Below, in pieces: positions 41,771-50,526 of a stretch of 64,000 nucleotides of DNA. Positions within the stretch are counted from its first letter, which is position 1; each line of letters starts with the position of its first letter. Location: contig JADJRF010000005.1 of NCBI GenBank assembly GCA_016712355.1, positions 2,418,001-2,482,000 on the forward strand, read 5' to 3'. The translations under genes and the position numbers were made by a program. The notes beneath the pieces were generated by a model that was not told where the DNA came from, searched no databases, and saw nothing but the letters and a program-made list of their open reading frames with translations. This stretch comes from Vampirovibrionales bacterium (GTDB lineage: Bacteria > Cyanobacteriota > Vampirovibrionia > Vampirovibrionales > Vampirovibrionaceae).

Positions 41771-43273
41771 GTGTCTGCGCTACGCGCTGCGCTTAAAAAC
41801 TCCTGGGCGCTGGGAGGTCTGACCCGTCTGGCCACATTGCCGGCGTCCACGCTGACCGCATGGGCGCAACTGTCGCGGCTCGGGCAATGGACGCTGGGGT
41901 TGTGCGAAGCGCTGGATCCCGGCATTGACGTGCGGGCGGTGCATCCGCTGATTCGTCGCGCGTGTCAGCCTGCGGTGCTGTTTACCGGCGTGTGCCTGCT
42001 GTTTGTGGTCGCCGCGTTTCAGGACACGGCGCGCATCGGGATGGTCGTGTGGCTGCTGTTTTTCATGAGCCTGATGGCCAGCCTGATTCCGGGGCGTCCG
42101 CTACTGCGGCGCATCACGATGATCGACGCGCTGGTGGGGCTGTTTTACCTGTCGGCGGTCGTGTCGACGGCGGCCTCCTCGTTTTTTCTGACGAGCTTGA
42201 TGGGGTTGTTCAAGATGACAACCTTTCTGGCCGCTTATCTGCTGTTTCGCAACGCCCTGGAAGCCGAACGCCTGACGTGGTGGGTGGCATTGCTCTGGCT
42301 GCTGGCGTTACTGGGCGGTTGGGAGACGCTGGTCGGCTGGCATCAGTACACCGCCAATCTGGAGCCGCTGGCGACCTGGCAAGACCCGGACACGAATCCC
42401 GAACTGGTGATGACGCGCGTGTTTGGAACCCTTCAGCCGTCTAATCCCAATTTGCTGGCGGGTTATCTGGTCACATGTCTGTCGGCGGCCTTTGGCCTTG
42501 GGTTTTACCACTGGCGCGGATTGCGTCGCGAAAGCCTGCTCTCGGCGCTGGCATTTTTATTGGGCGGCGGCATTCTGGCGACGCTGGTTTTAACGGGATC
42601 GCGCGGCGGTTATCTGGCGCTGGCAGGGATGTTTCCGCTGGCGTTTTTGCTGGGGGGGCATTTGTTATTTCATGAGCCCGCGCTGAGCGCGAGGCGCGGG
42701 CTGAAAACCCTGTGGCTGTCTATCTTGGCGCTGGGTCTTGGCAGTGTGGCGCTGGCTCTCACGTTTTCTGAGAGTCTGCGGCACCGGCTGCTGTCCATTT
42801 TCGCGATGCGCGAGGATAGCAGCATCTCGTATCGCCTGAACGTCTACGATAGCGCCATGCAGATGGCGCGCGACAACTGGCTGCTGGGTATTGGGCCGGG
42901 TAACGATACGTTTAAACTGGTGTACGGCCTGTATATGGTGCCGGGCTACACGGCGCTGGGCGCGTATAGCGTACCGCTGGAGATTGCAGTCGAGCAGGGA
43001 TTGCCTGGGCTGCTGATTTTCGGCGCGCTGTTGCTGGCGCTGGCCTTGCGCACGCTGTGGTTTCTGGATTCGGCGCGCGATATCCGCGAAAAGATTCTCG
43101 CCATCACGCTGTTGACGGCGGTGGCGGGTTCTGCGCTCTATGGCGCGTTTGACACGATCTGGTATCGCCCGGCGGTGAACATCGCCTTCTGGCTATGCGT
43201 GGCGGGTCTGGCCGCCCTGACGGAAAACGCGCTGGGACGCGAGGCCGCCAAGCGCGATGCGGCAAGCCGATGA
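41771..43273 (+). CDS. O-antigen ligase-like / IctB-like polytopic membrane protein
   Basis: A 500-aa protein with about 11-12 membrane helices and the Wzy/WaaL-type large periplasmic loop. The loop has RVFGTLQPSNPNLLAGYL, LTGSRGGYLAL and YRLNVYDSAMQMARDNWLLGIGPGNDTFKLVYGLYMVPGYTALGAYSVPLEIAVEQG. The last segment is very like cyanobacterial IctB proteins, which are WaaL relatives rather than proven bicarbonate transporters. The Arg in the SRGG motif and the loop residues expected for ligases are present. GTG start 41771 lies 3 nt after the DUF4330 stop. Its stop overlaps the GT9 start. Probable role: attaching glycan to a lipid core. Confidence 0.87.
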   Translation: MSALRAALKNSWALGGLTRLATLPASTLTAWAQLSRLGQWTLGLCEALDPGIDVRAVHPLIRRACQPAVLFTGVCLLFVVAAFQDTARIGMVVWLLFFMSLMASLIPGRPLLRRITMIDALVGLFYLSAVVSTAASSFFLTSLMGLFKMTTFLAAYLLFRNALEAERLTWWVALLWLLALLGGWETLVGWHQYTANLEPLATWQDPDTNPELVMTRVFGTLQPSNPNLLAGYLVTCLSAAFGLGFYHWRGLRRESLLSALAFLLGGGILATLVLTGSRGGYLALAGMFPLAFLLGGHLLFHEPALSARRGLKTLWLSILALGLGSVALALTFSESLRHRLLSIFAMREDSSISYRLNVYDSAMQMARDNWLLGIGPGNDTFKLVYGLYMVPGYTALGAYSVPLEIAVEQGLPGLLIFGALLLALALRTLWFLDSARDIREKILAITLLTAVAGSALYGAFDTIWYRPAVNIAFWLCVAGLAALTENALGREAAKRDAASR

Positions 43274-44382
43274 TAACGGATAAGTCCGCCGCCGCGCCTG
43301 CGAATCAGGCGCACGCAATGCGCATCGGCCTGCTGAATTTTGGCGGCATCGGCGATGAAATTTTGTTTTCGCCGGTGATTGCCGACCTGCGGCGGGTGTT
43401 GCCCGACGCCCGCCTGACGCTGATTCTGGAAGGCCGCAGCGCGTGCGTTGCCCCGCTGTTGCCGCCGCTCGATCACGTATTGAGCGTCGAAGTTCTGAAG
43501 CAATCGCGTCCCAGGCTGTTTGCCAGTCTCCTGAGTCTGCTGCGCCGCGAGCGGTTTGATGCGGTCATTGCCAGCGGCAGCACGCCGTTTATGGCCGTGT
43601 TGCTGGCTTTATCCGGCGCAAAGCGGCGTTTTGGCTTTGACAGCGGTCCGCTCAGCCGTGCGCTGCTGACCGGCGCCGCCCCGCTGGACACCCGCGCTTA
43701 CGCCGCGCAGATGTACTACGCGCTGGCCCGCACGGCGCTCGCCTCGCTGGCGGGGCCCGATTACACCCCGATGAGTCGCGTCGCGCCGATGCTGACGCCG
43801 CCTTCAGAGGCAGAATGCGCGTGGGCGCGCGGGCGACTGCGGCCCGATCCATCGGATACCCGCCCGCTTGCGCTGATTCATCCGGGGGTGAGTCTGGCGA
43901 GCGTGGCCAAAGGCATCGTCAAAAGCTGGTCGCCCGAAAACTGGGCGGCGCTGATTCAACGGCTGACGCCCGGCTGTCGCGTGGCGCTGACCGGCGGGCC
44001 GGACGATCGCGAGACCATCGACGCGATTTTGGCAGCCCTGCCGCCAGAAATGGCTTGCGGGAACGCAGATTTCACTCATTTATACGGCGAAACCGCGCGA
44101 TTATCGCAACTGGGGGCGCTCATGACGGCGTCGGACGCGCTGGCGCTGGTGGATTCGGCGCCAATGCATCTAGCTGTCGGCCTGGGACGGCCGCTGACGG
44201 CGCTTTTTGGAGCAACGTCTCCAGAACGCTTGCTGCCACCGGACGATCCGCGCTTTATCGCCTTACGCGCCGCGCCCGCGCAAGGGCCTGACGCGCGATA
44301 TCTGGCGATTCCCGTTGAGGTTGTGGCGTCGGCCATTGCGTCGCAATTGCAGGATCGGCGCGTCGGCCCTCCCACGACTTAG
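43270..44382 (+). CDS. GT9-family glycosyltransferase (heptosyltransferase-like)
   Basis: A 370-aa GT-B enzyme. MRIGLLNFGGIGDEILFSPVIADLRRVLPDARLTLI is the GT9 N-terminal motif (iGD.il.tP...lr). The C-lobe has LALIHPGVS...KSWSPENWAALIQRL, VALTGGPDDRET, and the donor-binding DSAPMHLAVGLGRPLTALFGATSP. It transfers heptose or a similar sugar to the lipid-A core at the inner membrane. It is coupled to the ligase-like gene by ATGA. The 3' end overlaps the convergent DHH gene by 4 nt. Confidence 0.92.
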   Translation: MITDKSAAAPANQAHAMRIGLLNFGGIGDEILFSPVIADLRRVLPDARLTLILEGRSACVAPLLPPLDHVLSVEVLKQSRPRLFASLLSLLRRERFDAVIASGSTPFMAVLLALSGAKRRFGFDSGPLSRALLTGAAPLDTRAYAAQMYYALARTALASLAGPDYTPMSRVAPMLTPPSEAECAWARGRLRPDPSDTRPLALIHPGVSLASVAKGIVKSWSPENWAALIQRLTPGCRVALTGGPDDRETIDAILAALPPEMACGNADFTHLYGETARLSQLGALMTASDALALVDSAPMHLAVGLGRPLTALFGATSPERLLPPDDPRFIALRAAPAQGPDARYLAIPVEVVASAIASQLQDRRVGPPTT

Positions 44383-45317
44383 CCGTGGCGGGTGATGGCC
44401 GTAATCAGCTCTTGCAGCACGGCGTCAGCCGATTCGTTGGCAATCTGGCAGGTGCCAGCGTTGGCGTGGCCGCCGCCGCCGTAGGCCAGCATCAGCTCGC
44501 CGATGTTGGTTTTGGAAGTGCGGTTGACGATGGATTTGCCGACGGCAAAGACCGTATTTTGCTGCTTCAGGCCCCAAATACGATGGATTGAGATATTGCA
44601 GTCGGGGTAAAGCGCGTAAATCACAAAGCGATTGCCCGCGTAGATTGTCTCTTCTCGGGTCAAATCGAGAATGACCAGATTGCCATGAACCGTGGAGCAG
44701 CGCTTGATTTGATCCTTGAACATGGTTTCATGCTCAAAATACAGGTCCACGCGCTCACGCACGTCGGAGATCTGGAAAATCTGCTCAATGCGGTGATCTT
44801 TGCAGTCATCGATGAGGCGCATCATCAGGTTATAATTGGAAATCGTGAAGTTACGAAAGCGCCCAAGCCCGGTGCGCGCGTCCATCAGGTAGTTGAGCAG
44901 CACCCAGCCCTTGGGATAGAGAATCTCTTCGATGCTGAACTGGGCGGAATCGGCCTTGTCGACGGCCTGCATCATTTCGTCCCACGCCGCAGGAAAGCGC
45001 GTACGGCCGCCATAGTAATTATAAACGACCCGCGCGGCAGACGGCGCATAGGGATCGATAATATGATTCCGCTGCAAGCCTTTGAGACGAACGGTTTCGC
45101 TGGCATGGTGATCGAAGGCCAGGTACACCCCATCGACATACGGCAAATTGGTCGTGATGTCGTGGGAATTAATCTCGATCAGGCCGTCCTGCATATCTTT
45201 GGGATGTACAAACTTGATCTCGTCGATGAGATCGAGGTGTTTCAGCAGGATGGCGCAGACCAGCCCGTCGAAGTCGCTTCGCGTGACGAGTCGATACCGC
45301 CGAAATGCCGCTGTCAT
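44379..45317 (-). CDS. DHH-family phosphoesterase
   Basis: A 312-aa protein with the DHH fold. Motif I is RSDFDGLVCAILLKHL, motif III is FDHHASET (the DHH signature), followed by DKADSAQFS, and a C-terminal DHHA1-like GGGGHANAG. It hydrolyses phosphodiester or phosphoanhydride bonds with Mn; nanoRNase, c-di-nucleotide and exopolyphosphatase members all share these motifs, so the substrate is open. AAGGGGCAG lies about 10 nt upstream. It is convergent with the GT9 gene and appears monocistronic. Confidence 0.88.
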   Translation of the reverse strand: MTAAFRRYRLVTRSDFDGLVCAILLKHLDLIDEIKFVHPKDMQDGLIEINSHDITTNLPYVDGVYLAFDHHASETVRLKGLQRNHIIDPYAPSAARVVYNYYGGRTRFPAAWDEMMQAVDKADSAQFSIEEILYPKGWVLLNYLMDARTGLGRFRNFTISNYNLMMRLIDDCKDHRIEQIFQISDVRERVDLYFEHETMFKDQIKRCSTVHGNLVILDLTREETIYAGNRFVIYALYPDCNISIHRIWGLKQQNTVFAVGKSIVNRTSKTNIGELMLAYGGGGHANAGTCQIANESADAVLQELITAITRHG

Positions 45318-45526
45318 GTGCTGATCTGCCCCTTGAAGCGCTGAACCGGAATGGCTCTGACACGGGAGAAAGCGCGCTTGTCGAAACGACGCGCGCCATT
45401 TTTTCAGGTTCGCATATTCACGTTAGCATAGGACGCGCGCAAAGCGACACCCCCGGTCGAGGCGCGCGCGTCAACAATCCTGCGGGTGGAGGAGAAGGCG
45501 CGGGCGAGCGCAGAGCCGGTGAGCGC

Positions 45527-46726
45527 CTACCCGGCGATGGCAGCCTCGCAGGACGCAAACGCGCGCACGCGGCGGCGCGTCTGCGCATCCAGCGCCAGAA
45601 TATCGCTCAACGAGGGGTCCGCGCATACGTCCTGATCCTGATAGGCGGTCAATGCGCGCTCAATCAGAAGGGGGATGTCGATAAAGCGGATGGATTCCTG
45701 TAAAAACAGCTCAACGGCGACTTCATCGGCGGCATTCAGGACCGTGGGCGCGCCGCCGCCCTGCTCGCCTGCGGCGCGCGCCAAAGGCAGGCACGGAAAA
45801 AGCCGAGGGTCCGGCGCGCGGAATTCCAGCGCGCCCAGCGTCGCCAGATCCAGCGGCGCAGGGCTGAAATCGTTTGGAAGGCGCTGCGGATAGCCCAGCG
45901 CGTACAGAATCGGCAGTCGCATATCGGGCGGCCCTAGCTGCGCCGTCGTTGAGCCATCGACAAAACGCACTGCGCTGTGCACGACGCTTTGCGGGTGAAT
46001 CACCACATCTATGATGTCGTAGGGGGCGTCAAAGAGCCAGTGCGCCTCGATGATTTCAAGCCCCTTGTTCATCATCGTCGCGGAATCGACGGTGATTTTA
46101 GGCCCCATCGACCAATTGGGGTGTCGCAGCGCGTCGGCCAGCGTCACGCGGGACAGATCATCGGGTCGCGCATCGCGAAACGGGCCGCCGGAAGCCGTCA
46201 GGATCAGGCGATCGACTTCTGCGCGCGATTCGCCGCGCAAGCACTGGTGAATCGCCGAATGTTCGCTGTCCAGCGGGAGCAGACGCTCGGGAGAAGCCGC
46301 CAGATAGGGGGCGACTAGATGCCCGCCAGCGACGAAGGTTTCTTTGTTGGCCGTCAGGACTTTACGCCCGGCCTGCAGCGCCGCCAGCGTCGGGGCCAGG
46401 CCGCGCATCCCCACGACGCCGATGAGCGCGGCGTCGTAACCGTCCCAACAGGCCATGGTTTCCAGCGCATCGTCGCCGCTGAGGATCTGCCCTCGAAAAT
46501 CGGGGGTGAGGCGCGCCAGAGCCTCGGCGTCGCGCGCGTGCGGCACGGCGACCTGCGCCGGGCAAAACTGCCTCATCTGCGCCGCCAGCGTTTCCAGCCG
46601 ACGGCCGCCCGCCGCCAGCCCCACCACAGCAAAGCGCTCCGGAAAACGCGCCAGAACATCCAGCGCCTGCGAGCCAATTGAGCCCGTCGAGCCCAGCACA
46701 ATCATCCGTTCGATGGAGCCGGTCAT
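45527..46726 (-). CDS. dxr: 1-deoxy-D-xylulose-5-phosphate reductoisomerase
   Basis: Makes MEP from DXP, the committed step of the MEP isoprenoid pathway. The 399-aa sequence has the NADPH loop VLGSTGSIGSQAL, LTANKETFVAGG, DSEHSAIHQCL (metal Asp and Glu), TASGGPFRD and the very conserved GPKITVDSATMMNKGLEIIEAHWLF. ATG 46726 has AAGGA 6 nt upstream and gives the normal length; a longer frame upstream has no family similarity. It is monocistronic. Confidence 0.98.
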   Translation of the reverse strand: MTGSIERMIVLGSTGSIGSQALDVLARFPERFAVVGLAAGGRRLETLAAQMRQFCPAQVAVPHARDAEALARLTPDFRGQILSGDDALETMACWDGYDAALIGVVGMRGLAPTLAALQAGRKVLTANKETFVAGGHLVAPYLAASPERLLPLDSEHSAIHQCLRGESRAEVDRLILTASGGPFRDARPDDLSRVTLADALRHPNWSMGPKITVDSATMMNKGLEIIEAHWLFDAPYDIIDVVIHPQSVVHSAVRFVDGSTTAQLGPPDMRLPILYALGYPQRLPNDFSPAPLDLATLGALEFRAPDPRLFPCLPLARAAGEQGGGAPTVLNAADEVAVELFLQESIRFIDIPLLIERALTAYQDQDVCADPSLSDILALDAQTRRRVRAFASCEAAIAG

Positions 46727-46869
46727 GGCAATCCTTGGCGAATGGCGCATAATACGATAGGATAATACCATCAATTTCCTGAGGAGAGACGGACAAGGGG
46801 CGCGTTTTGGCGCCGGAGGGGATCCAGCCCGAGACGATCCGAGAAAATTCAACCTGAGGGGCTTTCTAC

Positions 46870-46953
46870 ATGGGATTCGACGCCGGGATTGCCTGGATGA
46901 TGCTTCATTTAGCGCCTGAATGCCAACTGAAGAGTGACGCGGGGGGAGCGTAA
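46870..46953 (+). CDS. Possible 27-aa small ORF coupled to the zinc-ribbon gene
   Basis: ATG 46870 is preceded by GAGGGG at a good distance. It encodes MGFDAGIAWMMLHLAPECQL and seven more residues, and its TAA overlaps the next ATG (TAATG). It could be a leader peptide controlling the downstream gene or a chance frame. No homology can be judged. Confidence 0.35.
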   Translation: MGFDAGIAWMMLHLAPECQLKSDAGGA

Positions 46954-47207
46954 TGACGATGTTTCGATGCAAAACCTGCGGTTGCCACGGCTTTAAGCTG
47001 GTGGTCCAGCCGGATTTCAATGGCAATATTGAAATCTATACCAATGGCCACGAAGACGTGATGATCCGCGTGGGCAAACAGGAGTTCGTCGCGGATTTAG
47101 CTTTCATCAACCGCTTTGCCGCCTGCGAGGAGTGCGGTCAGACGCGCCAGTGGGAATATTTTTACCCGATGGCCGAAGAAACCGCCCAGCGGCGCTCTCA
47201 CGGCTGA
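46953..47207 (+). CDS. Small zinc-ribbon protein
   Basis: An 84-aa protein with two CxxC knuckles, CKTCGCHGF at residues 6-14 and CEECGQTRQW near residue 58, separated by a beta-rich segment. It probably binds one zinc and perhaps nucleic acid. GGGGGAG lies 5 nt upstream of the ATG. It is convergent with the TPR glycosyltransferase. The role is unknown. Confidence 0.7.
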   Translation: MTMFRCKTCGCHGFKLVVQPDFNGNIEIYTNGHEDVMIRVGKQEFVADLAFINRFAACEECGQTRQWEYFYPMAEETAQRRSHG

Positions 47208-47225
47208 ATACCCAATCGCGCGGCT

Positions 47226-49430
47226 TTACCCGGAAGCGGAATGCCGGTCACGCGCGGCGATAAAAAAGGCTTCGAGTTCGCGAACGGCTTCGGCGTCTTC
47301 AAATAACGCATCGCTGGCCGCCGCAATCTCGGCCCGCAAGGCGCGATTGCGAGCGCCATCCTGCGCCAGTGACACAGCGCAGGCGGCGTAATCGGCCAAC
47401 GAATCGACCACAGGACCGTCCACGCCCATTTTAGCGTAGCATCCCGCCGTGATGCGGCCTCGCATAAAGGGGCCGGGCCAGGTGACGACCGGGACGCCCA
47501 TCGCCATGGCCTCGTACGTCGTATTGCCCCCGCCCAGATGCGGCGGATCCAGCAATACGTCGCAATGACGCATCACGCGCAGGAAATCGTCTGTGGGCAT
47601 GGGCGCCAGCCAGTGCAGCCGCGCCATCGCCTCGGGCGGCATCGCTTGGGTCAGACGATTTTCCAGCGCCTGACGAAGGCCGGGGCGATCGCCAGCGGGA
47701 ATCAACAGGCGCGCCTGCGGATCGCGGGCCAGAATATCGGCCAGGACGGGATCAAAATCCGGGTGGAACTTGACGAGTTGTTGCAGGCAGCCGTAGAGCC
47801 GTCCGTCTGGCGGCAAGCCGAGATCGCCGCGCACGCGATCCTCTGGCGGCGTCGCCGGGCGGCGAAAACAGACCGGCAGCGCGTCAAACTCAATCAGGCG
47901 TTCGCGGTAATGTGCGGCGCCGTCGGGCGGTTCAATGAGGCGACTGCTCAGGAAATAATCGACCGTCGCGATGCCGCTTGTCACCGGGAATCCCCACGAG
48001 GCGCACTGCGTCGGCGCGAGACGGAACAGGGGCATCCAATAATTCACGGGGTCCGTGCCGATCTCAAAGTAAAACAGCGCATCGAAACGGCTCTGGCGCA
48101 CGACATCGACTTTCTGAAGCAATCCGGCGGGCAGCGACGTCCATAAGGGCACGCTCCATGTGTCCATATCCAGCGCCAGAAGCTGTTCTCGGCTGGCAGG
48201 CGAGCAAACCAGCGTCAGTTGCGCGCGTTGGGGGGCGACATTGCGAAAGAATCCCCCCATAAAGGTGTTAAAGGCAATCTCATGGCCATCGCTCACCAGC
48301 ATGGCCACGCGCGGCGGGCCGACAGGAGAGGGGCTCGCGAGCGATTCTGTCCCCAGCCAGCCGGATTCGGACAGCATGCGCGTCATGCGATCCGCAAAGC
48401 GACTGCGCAGCGCCCGATCGTCTTCTCCCTGAAAAGCCCAGTAATAGGGCGGATACACGTTGTATTCGAGCAGCGTGGATTCGTCCGCGCGCAGATCTTC
48501 GGACTCGAACGCCGCCAGCGCGCTTGCGGCCTGCGCGCGCGAGGCGTCGATGGCTGCCGCGTTAGCCGCAATGGGCGCAACCAGCGTCTCCAGCCGCAGG
48601 CGAATCAGCGGATGAGCTTGCAGAAAGGGCGTGACCTGGGCAAAACGGGCCCGCGCTTCTTCGATGCGATGCAGCTCAAACAGGCAGCCGCCCGCATTCA
48701 GAGCGACCATCGGCTCGCCCGGACGCAGGGCCGCCGCCTTTTCAAAGCATCCCAACGCATCTGCGTAAGCTTTGAGCGACTTGTGGATGACGCCGAGCTG
48801 ATAATAAGGCTCAAAAAAGGCGGGATTCAAGGCGATGGCCTGATGATAGGCGTCAATGGCGCGCTCACCCTCGCCGCGCTTGAGAAACGCATTGCCCAGA
48901 TTGAAAGCGGCTTGCGCGTTTTGCGGGTCGAGCGCCAGCGCCTTGCGATACCGCGCGATCGCTGTCTCGACGTCTCCCTGCGACAGCAAGGCATTGCCCC
49001 AGTGACTATAAAGCGCGCTGTTGGCGGGCTCCAGTCGCGCAGCCTTCTGAAAACAGGCGATCGCCTCAGGCCCGCGACCGAGGTCTTTATACGTCGCGCC
49101 AAGGTTAATCCAGCCAACAGCATAGCGTTTCTGGCGATCGATCGCCGTTTGGTAGGCCTGTTGCGCGTCTTGCAAACGGCCCTCGTTTCGGGCGAGATTC
49201 CCCAGGGAATTCCACAGGTGCGGGTCTTGCGGGCATAAGGTCAGCGCCCGCTGGAGAAAGTCCAGCGCCATGGCCTGCTGGCCGAGAGCCTGGGCAATGA
49301 GAGCAATCAGGTGCAGGGCCTCGGTATCGTCAGGCGCGCTTGCCAGAATCCGCTGGCAGGCGTCGAGCGCTTGCAGATGCTGACCGCCCTGATAAGCGGC
49401 CCATGCGGCGTTAAAAGCGGATGTGGGCAT
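47226..49430 (-). CDS. TPR-containing O-GlcNAc-transferase-like (SPINDLY/GT41) protein
   Basis: A 734-aa protein. Residues 1-270 hold about eight tetratricopeptide repeats (for example AIARYRKALALDPQNAQAAFNLGNAFLKRGEGERAIDAY). A connector follows, then a GT-B catalytic region from about residue 370 (VAMLVSDGHEIAFNTFMGGFF). That region includes LAPTQCASWGFPVTSGIATVDYFLSSRLIEP and DVLLDPPHLGGGNTTYEAMAMGVPVVTWPG, the latter matching the GT41 donor-binding signature. The expected role is glycosylation of Ser/Thr (or Asn) on proteins, as for surface appendages in bacteria. The leader contains a perfect 12-bp hairpin. Neighbours do not reveal the target; the pilins and surface proteins nearby are candidates only. 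Confidence 0.87.
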   Translation of the reverse strand: MPTSAFNAAWAAYQGGQHLQALDACQRILASAPDDTEALHLIALIAQALGQQAMALDFLQRALTLCPQDPHLWNSLGNLARNEGRLQDAQQAYQTAIDRQKRYAVGWINLGATYKDLGRGPEAIACFQKAARLEPANSALYSHWGNALLSQGDVETAIARYRKALALDPQNAQAAFNLGNAFLKRGEGERAIDAYHQAIALNPAFFEPYYQLGVIHKSLKAYADALGCFEKAAALRPGEPMVALNAGGCLFELHRIEEARARFAQVTPFLQAHPLIRLRLETLVAPIAANAAAIDASRAQAASALAAFESEDLRADESTLLEYNVYPPYYWAFQGEDDRALRSRFADRMTRMLSESGWLGTESLASPSPVGPPRVAMLVSDGHEIAFNTFMGGFFRNVAPQRAQLTLVCSPASREQLLALDMDTWSVPLWTSLPAGLLQKVDVVRQSRFDALFYFEIGTDPVNYWMPLFRLAPTQCASWGFPVTSGIATVDYFLSSRLIEPPDGAAHYRERLIEFDALPVCFRRPATPPEDRVRGDLGLPPDGRLYGCLQQLVKFHPDFDPVLADILARDPQARLLIPAGDRPGLRQALENRLTQAMPPEAMARLHWLAPMPTDDFLRVMRHCDVLLDPPHLGGGNTTYEAMAMGVPVVTWPGPFMRGRITAGCYAKMGVDGPVVDSLADYAACAVSLAQDGARNRALRAEIAAASDALFEDAEAVRELEAFFIAARDRHSASG

Positions 49431-49451
49431 CGAACGAGCCGCCAGCCTCCC

Positions 49452-49486
49452 GACAGAAGGCCCGCCATTGAACAGGGCCTTCTGTC
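49452..49486. other. Perfect 12-bp inverted repeat in the leader of the TPR glycosyltransferase gene
   Basis: GACAGAAGGCCC (49452) and GGGCCTTCTGTC (49475) flank an 11-nt loop, 22 nt upstream of the minus-strand ATG at 49430. There is no T-tract on either strand, so an RNA leader structure or an operator is more likely than a terminator. Confidence 0.6.
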
Positions 49487-49764
49487 AGTAAAGCCCGTCC
49501 CCGGCGCGGCAGCTTCCCCCGAACAATCGAGCGCGCGCCGTAGCGGGGCGGAATAAAACTGTTTCAAAACTTAAAAAATATTTTTTATATCTATGATAGT
49601 ATATGCCTTAATGATCCGTCCCGCAGTCTGTGTCAGGCGCGACGGGCGGCGTCAGTGAGAGGCGTATATCCGGGACGGGCTTGCATGAGAGCGGGCCTGC
49701 GCTTGTGCGCGCTTTATCCGTGTTTTGTCGTAATTTGTGAGAATGCACTAAGGAGATTCGTGGG
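49487..49764. other. Divergent promoter region and structured leader of the aquaporin gene
   Basis: The region has an AT-rich core at 49560-49612 (TTATATCTATGATAGTATATG) with -10-like boxes. The arms CCGTCCCG (about 49617) and CGGGACGG (about 49671) then enclose 46 nt in the aqpZ leader. AAGGAGAT precedes the ATG at 49765. No coding sequence is supported. Confidence 0.45.
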
Positions 49765-50451
49765 ATGTGTTATAAAAAATTCGCCGCCGAACTCTTCGGC
49801 ACGATGACGCTGGTACTTGTGGGCTGCGGGGCGGCCGTCATCGCGGGTCCGCAGATTGGGTTTCTGGGCATCGGGGTTGCCTTCGGTCTGGCGCTCATCG
49901 GGGCGGCCTACGCCATCGGCTGGGTTTCTGGCTGCCATATTAACCCCGCCGTGAGCTTCGGCGCATGGATTGCCGGGCGCATGACGACCAGCGAAATGGT
50001 CCAGTACATGGTCGCGCAGTTTCTCGGCGGGATTCTGGGCGCCGTGGTGCTGTATATCATCGTGTCGCACCAGATTGCGCCTTATGATCTGGCGCATCAG
50101 GGGCTCGGCCAGAATGGCTGGGGACCGGGCTATCTGGGGCAGTTCGATATGACGGCGGCCTTCGTGTTCGAAATGGTGGCCACGTTTATCTTCGTCAGCG
50201 TGATTCTGGGCTCTACCGCCGCCGGCGCGCCGGTCGGTCTGGCGGGTCTGGCCATCGGCCTGACGCTGGTCGCCATTCACCTGTTCGGGATTCCCATCTC
50301 GGGCTCGAGTCTCAATCCGGCGCGCAGCCTGGGACCGGCCGTGCTGGTAGGCGGACAGGCGTTGTCGCAACTGTGGCTGTTCTTTGTCGCGCCCATGCTC
50401 GGCGCGGCGCTGGCCGGTATCTTCTATCGCCGTAACGTGATGAATCCGTAA
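49765..50451 (+). CDS. aqpZ: Aquaporin (MIP family, AqpZ-like)
   Basis: A 228-aa inner-membrane water channel with six membrane helices and both NPA half-helices: SGCHINPAVSFG (Asn60-Pro-Ala) and SGSSLNPARSLGPA. The Arg after the second NPA and the His in AIHLFGIPIS fit the narrow water-selective filter of AqpZ rather than a glycerol facilitator. The usual Thr two residues before NPAR is Ser. Strong AAGGAG ribosome site. It is monocistronic, followed by a hairpin at 50480. Helps osmotic adjustment. Confidence 0.95.
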   Translation: MCYKKFAAELFGTMTLVLVGCGAAVIAGPQIGFLGIGVAFGLALIGAAYAIGWVSGCHINPAVSFGAWIAGRMTTSEMVQYMVAQFLGGILGAVVLYIIVSHQIAPYDLAHQGLGQNGWGPGYLGQFDMTAAFVFEMVATFIFVSVILGSTAAGAPVGLAGLAIGLTLVAIHLFGIPISGSSLNPARSLGPAVLVGGQALSQLWLFFVAPMLGAALAGIFYRRNVMNP

Positions 50452-50479
50452 GCATCAGCGGCATTTTGATCATTCTGAG

Positions 50480-50511
50480 CAAGGGCTCGTCCGGGATGGG
50501 GCGAGCCCTTG
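50480..50511 (+). terminator. Hairpin after the aquaporin gene
   Basis: CAAGGGCTCG pairs with CGAGCCCTTG (10 bp) around a 12-nt loop. There is no T-run; the stem abuts the promoter of the next gene. Confidence 0.5.
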
Positions 50512-50520
50512 TGATATACT
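50512..50520 (+). promoter_or_regulatory. Extended -10 (TGATATACT) with a probable leaderless start
   Basis: TATACT ends 6 nt before the ATG at 50527, so transcription would begin at or next to the start codon. No Shine-Dalgarno can be present downstream of it. Confidence 0.55.
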
Positions 50521-50526
50521 CCCCCC

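Noticed and set aside
46727..47026. N-terminal extension of dxr by about 100 residues
   Set aside because: No family similarity; the NADPH motif starts normally a few residues after ATG 46726, which has AAGGA upstream.
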